Assembly: GCA_035798135.1 (NCBI GenBank)
Contig: JAPFBR010000002.1
Location: forward strand, 248,001 to 312,000
DNA length: 64,000 nt
Direction of reading: 5' to 3'
DNA from: Sediminicola sp035798135
Lineage (GTDB): Bacteria > Bacteroidota > Bacteroidia > Flavobacteriales > Flavobacteriaceae
Part shown: positions 51,690 through 60,224 of the stretch, one piece after another
How the letters are laid out: each line of letters starts with the position of its first letter
How positions within the stretch are numbered: the first letter of the stretch is position 1
The notes under the pieces: model-generated
Told to the model about the DNA's origin: nothing
The model's input: the letters and a program-made list of their open reading frames with translations, nothing else
The model's database searches: none
Translations under genes and position numbers: made by a program

Positions 51690-53024
51690 TTAAGAGACTT
51701 TATAAGCCCTGTTGAATTTCTTAATCAAGATATAAAGGATTAATGCTCCAAGCAAACAACCAAGGGTAAAATGCCATTGAAAACCCTGACTGGCCAAAAT
51801 CGGAAAAAATACGAGACAGAGCACCTCAAAAGGGGTTACCCCAATATACCCTAGGGCAAAAACCGGTAATGTTTCAGATTTCGCTTCAGGATCTACCATC
51901 CGTAATAGCGCGATCCCGATAGCAGTTACCCCCAAGGACATGCCCCATAAAAAAATTGATTTTTCAAACCAGTAGGTACTGAACAATTTTGGTCCCATAA
52001 ATCGAAACATAAAAATAGCGAGGACGATGCCCAAAACAAAAATGAGGAGTAAGGGTCCCGCAAATTTAACTACCACGGCAGTTTTTATGGAAGCGATTCC
52101 AAATACCACTATGAGATCGGCAAATAACCCGCAAATTCTACTCATCAACTTGGGATCAAAGAATTGCATTAACTTTAATTTTGCCAACAAAGCCTTTAAC
52201 AGTAACCCTACAATAAAAGCAAATGAAAATGCGGCAATGGTATAACCACTTAAAAAAGGCTTGGTAATATTAGTGAGAAAAATCCCTGCAAACCCAACAA
52301 ATACTACTAACATAAGGTGCATTAACAAAGGATCTATGGCTATGTTGGAAAATGTAGCCTTACCTATGGACTTTTGGTCCTTTTGCTCTATCAAGCCAGT
52401 TTTATAACTATGGGGTAGCTCATTAAAATCTTTGATAAAGGAGGTTTGTTTCTTTCTTATTCCCCATTGCACCATGATTACGCCTCCCATAGTTGCGGAA
52501 AATATTCCTACGGTGGCACTGGTCATCGCCAAGGATTGTGCTTCTTTCCATTGTAAATTGGAGGCAAAAGATTCCCCTATGGCGGCGGCGGTTCCGTGGC
52601 CGCCGAAAAAACCTGTAGCCAAGATGGCACCAAAACTGCTGTGGATTCCTGGATATAGCCAACTCAAAAAAGTTAGCCCGAACAAGAGCCCTATGCCCCA
52701 TTGGAACAATAGGATGATGATAGAGGCACCACCAATTTGCACCGTGTTCTTTTTAAACTCCCTGGATTTATCTTTTTTAATGTCGAAGGTGAAGGGCAAA
52801 GAGCCAAACAAAAAAGCAATCATGATGCCAGGATAGGAACCTATTTCCTCTGAAAAGGGCATGAATTCCAAGCCATTATTTCCCAATAGCAGTCCCAATA
52901 GACCTGTAATAATGCTCACAGGGATAAATAATTTTTGCAAAATGGTGATTTTATTTCTTAGGATAAAACCAATTAATAGGAGGATGGAGATCAATCCCAG
53001 ATCCTGGATAAAACTAGATGGCAT
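51690..53024 (-). CDS. Sodium/glutamate symporter-like transporter (GltS family)
   Basis: The 444-residue membrane protein has ten to twelve helices arranged as two similar halves. The first half carries the GFFGGHGTAAAIG motif (about 140), a GltS re-entrant loop with the GGHGTA signature. The second half has LGMSLGVTAIG-like WGMSLGVTAIGIALLRM. GltS transports glutamate with sodium. Length and motifs fit, but the family in Bacteroidota also handles other anionic substrates. It precedes the D-threonine aldolase-like gene in an operon. Confidence 0.85.
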   Translation of the reverse strand: MPSSFIQDLGLISILLLIGFILRNKITILQKLFIPVSIITGLLGLLLGNNGLEFMPFSEEIGSYPGIMIAFLFGSLPFTFDIKKDKSREFKKNTVQIGGASIIILLFQWGIGLLFGLTFLSWLYPGIHSSFGAILATGFFGGHGTAAAIGESFASNLQWKEAQSLAMTSATVGIFSATMGGVIMVQWGIRKKQTSFIKDFNELPHSYKTGLIEQKDQKSIGKATFSNIAIDPLLMHLMLVVFVGFAGIFLTNITKPFLSGYTIAAFSFAFIVGLLLKALLAKLKLMQFFDPKLMSRICGLFADLIVVFGIASIKTAVVVKFAGPLLLIFVLGIVLAIFMFRFMGPKLFSTYWFEKSIFLWGMSLGVTAIGIALLRMVDPEAKSETLPVFALGYIGVTPFEVLCLVFFPILASQGFQWHFTLGCLLGALILYILIKKFNRAYKVS

Positions 53025-53103
53025 AAAAACGTTTTAAATGAGTTTAATTGATTGTAATTGTTTGAAATATGTGATAAATCAAACGTAGTTTTTATCCATC
53101 CAA

Positions 53104-54987
53104 TTATTTTCCTTTGATAGGCAGCCTGATTTGTGAAAGATAGGTTTCCGAATGATGCACCTTATTATGGGCAACAACACTTATGGATTCGTCATAATTG
53201 GCTCCCCCTGTATTTAAATTACGGGCAAATCTTGGGAAATTACTACTTGATATCTCTATTCTGATCCTATGGCCTTTTTTGAAGTAATTACTGGTAGACA
53301 TAGGTGTTAAGTCTACCTTGTATACTTTGCCTTTTTGCATAAATACTTCCTTATCATAACCTTCCCTATATCTTACCCTTTGAATGGTCTCATCCAAGTT
53401 ATAGGCGGTACCGTCTGGATATACATCCAATATTTTAATGGTAAAATCGGTATCCTTGGCATCAGAGGACACAAATAAGGTAGATTCAATAAAGCCAGAT
53501 ACTTCTACCCCTTCCGGAAGGATATCCGTGGTATACACCAAAATATCTTTTCTAGTTTCCATCTGTTGTTGATCAAAGGCTCCACCTTGCACTGCATTTC
53601 CAGTGCAACATACATTGCCTCCATATGATTTAACAGGATTCATAGGGTCATAAGTAAAGGAATCCGGCATGTCCTGTTTTGGTTTGGTAGTTGTCAGTTT
53701 GCCATCTCCATATAAACTATTGGCACTTCCTTTACTATTAAGGTAGTACGTTTCAAGATTTGTGCTAACGGGTGGCCATTCATTTGCCGATTGCCATGTA
53801 TTACTTCCCATGGTGTAGTATTGTACCCTTGGTGTATTTTCTTTAAAATTATTTTGTTCCCCTTTTAGCCAAAGATCGAACCAGGCATAAATTTGCTTTT
53901 CATAATCCAATCGGGCATCGCCAACACTGCGTTCTCCTATAATCGTATTTTCTGTGGCCCTAGTATAGGCACAGTGTAAAGTGGGTGCTATTACCAAGTA
54001 CTGGTTATCCCTTATTTCTTGGTCCTTGGCATTTTTTCTTACATGATTGAATAGTGCCAAATTTGGGCTTATGGAGACGTCATACCAAGAGGCGAACCAA
54101 AAACTGGGAACTCCAAAATCCATGTTGTCATGATAGAGTCCTCCTGTATACCAATCTTTGTGGTTAGGGGTGCGACGCACCATATTATCGAACACCTCTT
54201 TTTTACCATTCATATTCTTCAAAATATCTTGGATTGGAAGGTGTTTTAACGCTTCGGCCATATCCAAAGTTGGGTTTTCTGGTGCCAGGTCATAAAATCT
54301 AGAAATACGTATTAAATCTTCTTGGGTGGCCCCAGCAGGTATTCTAGGCTTGAATTTATCGTGCTCTACACCATAAAGCCACGAAAAGAATAAAAGCTGC
54401 TCTACTCCTCCCCTATACCAATTACCCTGTTCTTGATAGTTCCCAACACGTCCTACGCCAGCACCGTATCCTTGTGGAACCATGGCGGCATGTGACGGGT
54501 GGTCCAAAGCTGCAACAGCCATTTGCCACTCTGCTGTAGAAGAGCAGCCCAAAGTACCAACTTTTCCGTTGGACCACGATTGGTCCTTCATCCATGAAAA
54601 GGCATCATACCCATCAGTTAGGGGTACCCCTAAAATATCCCATTCCCCTTCGGAGAAGTAGCGGCCACGTTCGTTCTGCACCACATAGGCATACCCCCTC
54701 TTTACTGCTTCATAAGCCCTTTCTGCTGTCCTTGTTTTTTCCTCACCATCGCCCCATGAATTGAAGTTGTAAGGGGTCCTAGAAAAGATAATTGGAACAG
54801 GGGTGGTAGTTTTAGGTCTGTATATATCAGTAGCCAAGCGTACCCCATCTCGCATGGGCATCATTATCTTTTGATCGATAATGGCTATTTCTTTCAGTTT
54901 ATCAAGAATGTCATTTTGAGCTTGAAGATTGAAATTGAAAAAACAAAGTAACAAGCAACATGTAGTAAAGGTCAATCGTGTATTCAT
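53104..54987 (-). CDS. CocE/NonD family hydrolase (X-Pro dipeptidyl-peptidase fold)
   Basis: The 627-residue secreted protein has a signal peptide (cleavage after LQAQ). An alpha/beta-hydrolase core carries [28 protein letters not shown] and the nucleophile elbow [18 protein letters not shown] (Ser at about 150). The C-terminal jelly-roll domain (about 420-627) shows [20 protein letters not shown] and [16 protein letters not shown]. The family cleaves esters, amides or X-Pro dipeptides. The G-x-S-x-x-x motif differs slightly from the canonical GxSYxG. The mature enzyme is periplasmic or surface-located. Confidence 0.88.
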   Translation of the reverse strand: MNTRLTFTTCCLLLCFFNFNLQAQNDILDKLKEIAIIDQKIMMPMRDGVRLATDIYRPKTTTPVPIIFSRTPYNFNSWGDGEEKTRTAERAYEAVKRGYAYVVQNERGRYFSEGEWDILGVPLTDGYDAFSWMKDQSWSNGKVGTLGCSSTAEWQMAVAALDHPSHAAMVPQGYGAGVGRVGNYQEQGNWYRGGVEQLLFFSWLYGVEHDKFKPRIPAGATQEDLIRISRFYDLAPENPTLDMAEALKHLPIQDILKNMNGKKEVFDNMVRRTPNHKDWYTGGLYHDNMDFGVPSFWFASWYDVSISPNLALFNHVRKNAKDQEIRDNQYLVIAPTLHCAYTRATENTIIGERSVGDARLDYEKQIYAWFDLWLKGEQNNFKENTPRVQYYTMGSNTWQSANEWPPVSTNLETYYLNSKGSANSLYGDGKLTTTKPKQDMPDSFTYDPMNPVKSYGGNVCCTGNAVQGGAFDQQQMETRKDILVYTTDILPEGVEVSGFIESTLFVSSDAKDTDFTIKILDVYPDGTAYNLDETIQRVRYREGYDKEVFMQKGKVYKVDLTPMSTSNYFKKGHRIRIEISSSNFPRFARNLNTGGANYDESISVVAHNKVHHSETYLSQIRLPIKGK

Positions 54988-55119
54988 GGTTTATTTTAGG
55001 TTGATGGTTCTCAAGTGGTAAGTTATAAAAAATTGAACATGAATACGAGCCTATCATATAAATTGGGTTCTGGTATTGACCATTACACGCTTCCATAATT
55101 TTAAAGTATTCTTTATGGT
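54988..55119. other. Short gap upstream of the CocE-like gene
   Basis: About 130 bp with no recognisable feature between the CocE-like start and the AraC relic. Confidence 0.4.
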
Positions 55120-55269
55120 ATGCTACATTTTACTGTTTCAGAACGTAGGCAATTGAACCTTACTGAACTCTCTTACAAGCTCTATTATAGTAGTGTTGCC
55201 CATCTTTCAAATCAATTTAAAAAAGTGACGGGATATTCCCCCTACTTTTATAAGGTATTGGGAGATTAG
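55120..55269 (+). pseudogene. AraC-family regulator, C-terminal HTH relic
   Basis: The 49-codon ORF encodes LNLTELSYKLYYSSVAHLSN followed by QFKKVTGYSPYFYK. This is the second helix-turn-helix of AraC-family regulators, with the signature SVAHLSNQFKKVTG. Sensor domain and first HTH are missing and no start region is visible upstream. The complete C-terminal half therefore survives only as debris, unless the short product is used. Confidence 0.6.
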
Positions 55270-55376
55270 AGAATGGATACCTTGGAAAATTTATAATATA
55301 AATAAATATTTACTTAAAATATGTAACATAATATTCTAAACCTTCTTCTATCTTTACTACAACATTACCTATTAAG

Positions 55377-55481
55377 ATGTCAAAAGAAAAAGAAGGAAAA
55401 GCAAAATCAGATAAAACGGCAGCTTCTAAAACGCCAAAGGAAAAAAAAGCTGCGAAAGCCGCCAAAAAGAGTTCTAAATAG
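55377..55481 (+). CDS. 34-residue Lys/Ala-rich small protein
   Basis: ATG at 55377 opens 34 codons encoding MSKEKEGKAKSDKTAASKTP, then KEKKAAKAAKKSSK. The protein is almost purely Lys, Ala and Ser, like the tails of histone-H1-like bacterial proteins. It has an A-rich leader and sits in a 300-bp gap between the AraC relic and the cupin gene. It could bind nucleic acids by charge. The composition is so biased that a chance ORF is unlikely. Confidence 0.5.
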   Translation: MSKEKEGKAKSDKTAASKTPKEKKAAKAAKKSSK

Positions 55482-55569
55482 TTTGGGGGATAAAAATCTC
55501 CTGTGACCAAAAGGAAACCAATAGGTACTTCCTAACAGTACATTAATTCACAGCCATAATTTATAGGTC

Positions 55570-55920
55570 ATGCCGGATAGCGAATTTGAGAAACTGATTC
55601 CCTTTAATTTAGTGAAGGACTTGCCCTATACTTCAAATGCAATAGTAGTAAAACATGTTTTAAAGGATAAAAGTGGCTTTATCCAGGCCATGGCTTTTGA
55701 TTTCGGAAAAGTACATAAAGGAGATTTTTCCCCTTTTCCGACCTATATTCAAATAATTGAAGGTAAAGCTGAACTAGTAATTGAAGACCAACCTACCTAC
55801 CTTCATAAGGGAGATTCCATTATTATTCCGCCAAATACAGATCATTCTTTTGAAGCCAACCAGCAGTTTAAGTTGATCCGTATCGTCTTGAAAAGTGGGC
55901 GTGAGGATTTGGTGCAGTAA
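55570..55920 (+). CDS. Small cupin protein
   Basis: The 116-residue single cupin barrel has DFSPFPTYIQIIEGKAEL (motif 1 region, with a Pro in place of the usual HxH) and PPNTDHSFEANQQFKLIRI (motif 2 region with one His). The metal-binding His set is incomplete, so it may bind a ligand without being an enzyme. The protein is soluble and its gene monocistronic. The role is unknown. Confidence 0.8.
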   Translation: MPDSEFEKLIPFNLVKDLPYTSNAIVVKHVLKDKSGFIQAMAFDFGKVHKGDFSPFPTYIQIIEGKAELVIEDQPTYLHKGDSIIIPPNTDHSFEANQQFKLIRIVLKSGREDLVQ

Positions 55921-55971
55921 ACTCTAGCAATAAGTACTGATTAATTATTGGGGTTCATTATATCTCTTACC

Positions 55972-57177
55972 CTACTTCCCTTTATTTTTCCTATCGCTCT
56001 TCATCTGTTGGAATAATTCCTTGAAGAGGCCGCGTGCTATCAATAATTTCATGATCTCATTGGTGCCGGCATAGATCCTGGCTACCCTATTATCAGCATA
56101 CATCCGAGCAATGGGATAATCCCACATATAGCCATATCCGCCAAATAATTGCAAACATTCATCTACTACAACCCCGCACATTTCTGTGGCTGAATATTTG
56201 GCCATTGAAGCACTTTCTGCCGTTAGTTCATGGGTTGGCACCATTTGGATGCAACGATCTATAAAAGCCTGATGCACCTGAAGTTTCGTGGCACATTCGG
56301 CCAATTTAAATTGGGTGTTCTGGAATCCCGCGATAGGTTGATTAAAAGCCGTCCTTATAGATGTGTAATCAATAGTATCCATAAGAGCCCCCTCCGCTGT
56401 GCCTATAGCGGTAACAGCAACGGTTAATCGTTCCCTTGCCAACTCTTGCATCATAATCTTGAAACCCTCTCCTTCCTTACCCAAGAGATTTTCTTTTGGC
56501 ACTGCAACATTATCGAAAAACAACTCACAGGTATCTTGGGCTTTCATCCCGATCTTTTTAAAAGGAACCCCTTTTTCAAATCCATCCCATGCACTTTCCA
56601 TGATCAAGAGGGAAACCCCTTCATTTTCTGTCCCCGGATTCGTTTTTACGGCTACAATGGCCATATCGGAAAGGTATCCGTTGGTTATAAAAGTTTTCTG
56701 CCCATTAACGAGGTAATGGTCGCCTTTGTCCACAGCAGTGGTCCTAATGGCTTTTAGGTCACTCCCGCAATTAGGTTCTGTCATCCCTATTGCCGTGATC
56801 ATTTTTCCACTGGCCATTACAGGAAGGTACTTTAGTTTTTGGGCTTCAGTTCCGTGATTTAAGAGGTAGGGTGCAATGATGTCCGAATGTAATGAGAACC
56901 CGGGACCGCTAATGCCTTTTTTAGCCAATTCCTCAATTAAAAGGGAACTATAACTAAAATCCAGTCCACTTCCTCCATATTGTAAAGGCATATCGATACA
57001 AAGAAGGCCCAGGGAACCTGCGCGCTCCCAAACTGCTCGACTTACCATCCCATCCTTTTCCCATTGATCGTTTTGTTCCAAAATCTCATTGGAGATAAAA
57101 TTCTGGATCATATCGCGCATCATACGGTGTTCTTCCGATGCATATATTTTTCGTTCCAACAATACATTTGATAACAT
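55972..57177 (-). CDS. Acyl-CoA dehydrogenase
   Basis: The 401-residue protein has the family order: an N-terminal helical domain, GMTEPNCGSDLKAIRTTA (FAD loop, about 132-149), the beta-sandwich with FITNGYLSDMAIVAVKTNPG, and the C-terminal helical domain ending RIYAGTNEIMKLLIARGL. In short and medium-chain enzymes the last loop reads YEGT, with Glu as base. Here it is YAGT, as in isovaleryl- and long-chain-type enzymes, whose base lies on an earlier helix (here ELARERLTV, about 245). It oxidises an acyl-CoA to the 2-enoyl product; the chain is not predictable. Confidence 0.88.
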   Translation of the reverse strand: MLSNVLLERKIYASEEHRMMRDMIQNFISNEILEQNDQWEKDGMVSRAVWERAGSLGLLCIDMPLQYGGSGLDFSYSSLLIEELAKKGISGPGFSLHSDIIAPYLLNHGTEAQKLKYLPVMASGKMITAIGMTEPNCGSDLKAIRTTAVDKGDHYLVNGQKTFITNGYLSDMAIVAVKTNPGTENEGVSLLIMESAWDGFEKGVPFKKIGMKAQDTCELFFDNVAVPKENLLGKEGEGFKIMMQELARERLTVAVTAIGTAEGALMDTIDYTSIRTAFNQPIAGFQNTQFKLAECATKLQVHQAFIDRCIQMVPTHELTAESASMAKYSATEMCGVVVDECLQLFGGYGYMWDYPIARMYADNRVARIYAGTNEIMKLLIARGLFKELFQQMKSDRKNKGK

Positions 57178-57310
57178 AGGACTCGATATTTAGGAAGCTG
57201 AATACCTAAAAGTATCAAAATAATCTATGTGATAGGGATATCGGGACTAATTTTAAGTCCTATTCATGTAATGCTTTTAAAAAACAATACGAAACAACTA
57301 GGAAATAGCA

Positions 57311-58861
57311 CTACCAGTCGATAGGCCTATAATCTTTTAAAAATTTCCCACACCAATGTTTACCTGTATTTATTCCATCAAATAAAGGATCCAAGACCCT
57401 TGCTGCACCGTCCACAATATCCAACGGGGGTTGAAAATCATCTATCTCCTTTTTCTTTTTTGCCAATTCGGCAGGATCCTCGTCCGTAACCCATCCTGTA
57501 TCCACTGCATTCATAAAGATGCCTTCCTTGGCCAATGTACCCGAAGAGGTATGGGTGAGCATATTTAAGGCGGCTTTGGCCATATTTGTATGTGGGTGTC
57601 TATCTTCTTTGAAAAAACGGTGGAACTTGCCTTCCATGGCGGAGACATTGATAATGTGTTTTTTTCCTGTTGGCTTCTTTTTCATGAGTTCAGACAGGCG
57701 GTTACAAAGCACGAAGGGTGCTACCGAATTTACAAGTTGTACCTCCAACATTTCCGTGGTCTCAATTTGTCCCAGTCTCAATCTCCAACTATTGGTCTTT
57801 CGTAGATCTACTTGTTGCAGATCTGCATCCAATTTCCCTTCCGGGAAAACTTCCTGTGCCACTAAGGTGTTGTCAAAGCTATAGGGAATCTGTGAGAGTT
57901 TTGCCGATGCCCGAAGACCGATGCCCGGCTCCGGTCCATGCCAGGTGACCGGCATGTTTTGATTGGGGGAAACTGAAGCGGTCAATGCCTTTAATTCCTG
58001 TAAGCACCCTTGATGATCCGCCAATAATTCTTGGGTAAAGGGTGGCAGGGAACTATGGGAGCGCTCTTCATTGACCATTAGGTGTTGATAAAACCCTGAG
58101 GGCCGCCTTACAGTTTGCGCGGCATTATTGATCAGGATGTCCAACCGCTCATACTTATGTACGATAAAATTACAGAATATCTCAACACTAGGAATATGTC
58201 TCAGATCAAGGCCATGAATTTTTAGCCGGTGTCCCCACTCCACAAAATCATCCTCCTTAGAAAAACGTAGGGCCGAGTCTACAGGAAACCTTGTAGTGGC
58301 AATTACCGTAGCCCCTCCCCTTAATAACATCAGTGTTATATGGTAGCCTATTTTCAAGCGAGATCCAGTAATGACCGCTACCTGTCCCTTTACGTCCGCT
58401 GTTTGAAAGCGTTTGGCATAGTTTAGATCTCCGCAATCGGTACACATGGTATCATAAAAGTGGTGCAACTTGGTAAACTCCGTTTTGCAGACATAGCAGT
58501 TTCTGGGTGTTTCCAATTCCAAAGTTTCCTTCTTGGAAGTATGTGCCATGGGCAATAATTTTGGGGCCACAAAAACAGCAGCTTCTCTGGCATGCCTTAT
58601 TCCCGTCTCCTTGCGGGCCTTCTTGTCCCTAGCCTCGAGTTTTCTTTTGGCCGCTTTTTTACCATCCTTCTTACGTCTGGAAAATTCTTCCCTATTGGGT
58701 CTGGAAAACTGCCCAGCTGCTTTGATCAATGCAATGCGCTGTTCCTTTTCAATATCAAAAATATGATCGGTCTCAGAAACCAACTGTTCCAAGACAGAAA
58801 TACAATTGGCAATGTCCTCTTTTGTCAAAGTGTTATTAATGTTACTTTGGTTTTCTCCCAT
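57311..58861 (-). CDS. SDR-family oxidoreductase with N-terminal zinc ribbon
   Basis: The 516-residue protein has a basic N-terminal region (residues about 55-85) and a four-cysteine zinc-ribbon-like segment (CYVC and CTDC, about 122-143). A Rossmann-fold SDR domain from about residue 158 has [19 protein letters not shown] and LINNAAQ. In the catalytic tetrad the Ser is in NVSAMEGKF, and the Lys in [10 protein letters not shown], but the Tyr four residues before that Lys is Thr. The usual proton donor is therefore absent. An insertion of about 90 residues splits the SDR core. The substrate and partners are unknown. Confidence 0.8.
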   Translation of the reverse strand: MGENQSNINNTLTKEDIANCISVLEQLVSETDHIFDIEKEQRIALIKAAGQFSRPNREEFSRRKKDGKKAAKRKLEARDKKARKETGIRHAREAAVFVAPKLLPMAHTSKKETLELETPRNCYVCKTEFTKLHHFYDTMCTDCGDLNYAKRFQTADVKGQVAVITGSRLKIGYHITLMLLRGGATVIATTRFPVDSALRFSKEDDFVEWGHRLKIHGLDLRHIPSVEIFCNFIVHKYERLDILINNAAQTVRRPSGFYQHLMVNEERSHSSLPPFTQELLADHQGCLQELKALTASVSPNQNMPVTWHGPEPGIGLRASAKLSQIPYSFDNTLVAQEVFPEGKLDADLQQVDLRKTNSWRLRLGQIETTEMLEVQLVNSVAPFVLCNRLSELMKKKPTGKKHIINVSAMEGKFHRFFKEDRHPHTNMAKAALNMLTHTSSGTLAKEGIFMNAVDTGWVTDEDPAELAKKKKEIDDFQPPLDIVDGAARVLDPLFDGINTGKHWCGKFLKDYRPIDW

Positions 58862-59154
58862 AGATAAAAAGTTACTTTGGGTTGTTTACCCAACCAGGGT
58901 ACAAATGTAGTTGTAAAATGACGGAGGTAATCGGCTTTTTTATCATTCTCACCTCTATAGTCACTAAAACCAGCAATAAATGGGCCTACCCCATAGTTTC
59001 CAAGGAAATAAACGACTGGTTATTTCCTTTTAAAAGGTTTAAAATGTTAAATATTGCTTAAAATGGTACTATTTATAGCATAGTACTGTAACAAATTAAA
59101 TTTCTATACGTCTAAAGGGTATAATAAATATTTAAACAATCTAAAATCAATAGC
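58862..59154. other. Divergent leader between SDR gene and peptide cluster
   Basis: About 290 bp without a gene. They hold the start region of the minus-strand SDR gene and, nearer the peptide cluster, an inverted repeat (59066-59086) and a TATAAT hexamer near 59120. Confidence 0.5.
59066..59086. promoter_or_regulatory. Inverted repeat upstream of the peptide gene cluster
   Basis: GTACTAT-TTATAGC-ATAGTAC has perfect 7-bp arms and a 7-nt spacer. It ends about 70 bp before the first peptide ATG and could be a regulator-binding site. No consensus TAnnTTTG is found in this leader. Confidence 0.4.
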
Positions 59155-59241
59155 ATGGAAACTTCAAATAAGCATTACGCACAACCAACAGAAAGAATCT
59201 CCAACACCAAGACATGGAACAGTAAAAGGAGATATCATTAA
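59155..59241 (+). CDS. Tandem micropeptide 1 (28 aa)
   Basis: The first of four near-identical ORFs. It encodes METSNKHYAQPTERISNTKT, then WNSKRRYH, and stops at TAA (59239-59241). The peptide is basic and hydrophilic, with no signal sequence and no cysteine. It has a conserved (F/W)xNxK(R/K)-type C-terminus shared with all six members of the cluster. The leader AATCAATAGC-ATG is A-rich as in other genes here. The four copies differ only at synonymous third positions, which supports translation. I know of no matching family; the function is unknown. The cluster ends at a strong terminator. Confidence 0.75.
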   Translation: METSNKHYAQPTERISNTKTWNSKRRYH

Positions 59242-59289
59242 AATTTGAAAAACAACTAATTTAAAGTATAACTACCTAAAATCAATATC

Positions 59290-59376
59290 ATGGAAACTTC
59301 AAACAAGCATTACGCACAACCAACAGAAAGAATCTCCAACACCAAGACATGGAACAGTAAAAGGAGATACCACTAA
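59290..59376 (+). CDS. Tandem micropeptide 2 (28 aa)
   Basis: It has the same peptide as copy 1 but three synonymous codon changes (Asn5 AAC, Tyr27 TAC, His28 CAC). The 48-bp spacer before it contains AATTTGAAAAACAACTAATT and a CTACCTAAAATC leader, which recurs before the next copies. It is the second unit of a 135-136 bp tandem repeat. Confidence 0.75.
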   Translation: METSNKHYAQPTERISNTKTWNSKRRYH

Positions 59377-59425
59377 AATTTGAAATACAACTAATTTAAA
59401 GTATAACTACCTAAAAACATACAAC

Positions 59426-59512
59426 ATGGAAACTTCAAACAAGCATTATGCACAACCAACAGAAAGAATCTCCAACACCAAGACATGGAACAGTAAAAGG
59501 AGATACCATTAA
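59426..59512 (+). CDS. Tandem micropeptide 3 (28 aa)
   Basis: It has the same peptide again. Relative to copy 2 it differs only at Tyr8 (TAT) and His28 (CAT), both synonymous. The spacer is 49 bp, with the leader CTAAAAACATACAAC just before the ATG. Confidence 0.75.
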   Translation: METSNKHYAQPTERISNTKTWNSKRRYH

Positions 59513-59560
59513 AATTTAAAAAACAAATAATTAAAGTATAACTACCTAAAAACAAACAAC

Positions 59561-59647
59561 ATGGAAACTTCAAACAAGCATTACGCCCAACCAACAGAAA
59601 GAATCTCCAACACCAAGACATGGAACAGTAAAAGGAGATACCACTAA
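59561..59647 (+). CDS. Tandem micropeptide 4 (28 aa)
   Basis: It has the same peptide; relative to copy 2 it differs only at Ala9 (GCC), a synonymous change. The spacers before and after it are identical over 48 bp, showing that copies 3 to 5 share the youngest duplication of the flanking sequence. Confidence 0.75.
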   Translation: METSNKHYAQPTERISNTKTWNSKRRYH

Positions 59648-59695
59648 AATTTAAAAAACAAATAATTAAAGTATAACTACCTAAAAACAAACAAC

Positions 59696-59782
59696 ATGGA
59701 AACTATAAATAAACATCAGTTAAGAGCAACAACAGAATCGTCAAGAATGAACATATGGAACGCCAAAAGACGATTCAGATAA
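59696..59782 (+). CDS. Diverged micropeptide 5 (28 aa)
   Basis: It has the same length and position as the four copies but a diverged sequence: METINKHQLRATTESSRMNI, then WNAKRRFR. The start (MET-NKH) and the WNxKRR end are kept, while the middle has changed. It sits behind the same spacer and leader, so it arose by the same duplication and then diverged. Confidence 0.7.
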   Translation: METINKHQLRATTESSRMNIWNAKRRFR

Positions 59783-59809
59783 CTTCAAGTTAACTTAAAA
59801 ACATATATC

Positions 59810-59938
59810 ATGAAACCATTCATCAATCAATCACGAATAGAAGATAAAAAGACAAGTCTCTTTGCCTTCTTCAGAAATGCAAAGAAAATTAGATGTTCAA
59901 ATTTTGAGATCAATAGAAATCAATTATTGGGATTCTAA
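59810..59938 (+). CDS. Longer micropeptide 6 (42 aa), last of the cluster
   Basis: ATG at 59810 follows micropeptide 5 by 27 bp. The 42-residue product MKPFINQSRIEDKKTSLFAF, then FRNAKKIRCSNFEINRNQLLGF, keeps the (F/W)xNAK(K/R) motif in FFRNAKKIR but adds a longer C-terminal tail with one Cys. The terminator at 59961 closes the cluster 22 bp later, so all six genes are probably on one transcript. Confidence 0.6.
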   Translation: MKPFINQSRIEDKKTSLFAFFRNAKKIRCSNFEINRNQLLGF

Positions 59939-59960
59939 AATATTCTGGGCCACAAAAGGA

Positions 59961-59993
59961 AAAAAGTAGTGAAGATGTAACTCACTACTTTTT
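59961..59993 (+). terminator. Strong intrinsic terminator of the peptide cluster
   Basis: Perfect 12-bp arms (AAAAAGTAGTGA / TCACTACTTTTT) enclose a 9-nt loop and are followed by a T-run. It is 22 bp past the last stop codon of the cluster. Confidence 0.85.
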
Positions 59994-60224
59994 TTATGGA
60001 TTGAATTTAACGGCAATATTTAGCTTCCCTAAGTTAGGATTGCTCAGATTTGTGTTGTTTAATCGACCATGACGTCAATTTGAACCGTCAAACTATGGTA
60101 CTAATTAAATACGGGTTATTTTTGAATTTGGGAACCGATGTTGATGTAGTCCTTCTGTGCTCAACTAACATCTATTGTAAAAAACTGTATCTTGGTCAAG
60201 TGCCACACAAATCTGATTCTGGGA

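Larger units (their letters stand above)
59155..59695. repeat. Four tandem 135-136 bp units
   Basis: Each unit holds an 87-bp ORF and a 48-49 bp spacer. The units are nearly identical. ORF differences are all synonymous, while spacers show substitutions and a 1-bp indel. The unit size, the coding content and the absence of a constant spacer length of CRISPR type exclude a CRISPR array. Confidence 0.85.

Noticed and set aside
59391..59690. 99-codon minus-strand ORF across the tandem repeats
   Set aside because: It is the antisense of the repeats, is itself repetitive and hydrophobic, and crosses gene and spacer alike. The plus-strand ORFs have the synonymous-change pattern instead.
59155..59695. 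Possible CRISPR array
   Set aside because: The repeat unit is 135 bp with an 87-bp conserved coding part and a conserved rather than unique spacer. No cas genes are in the window.
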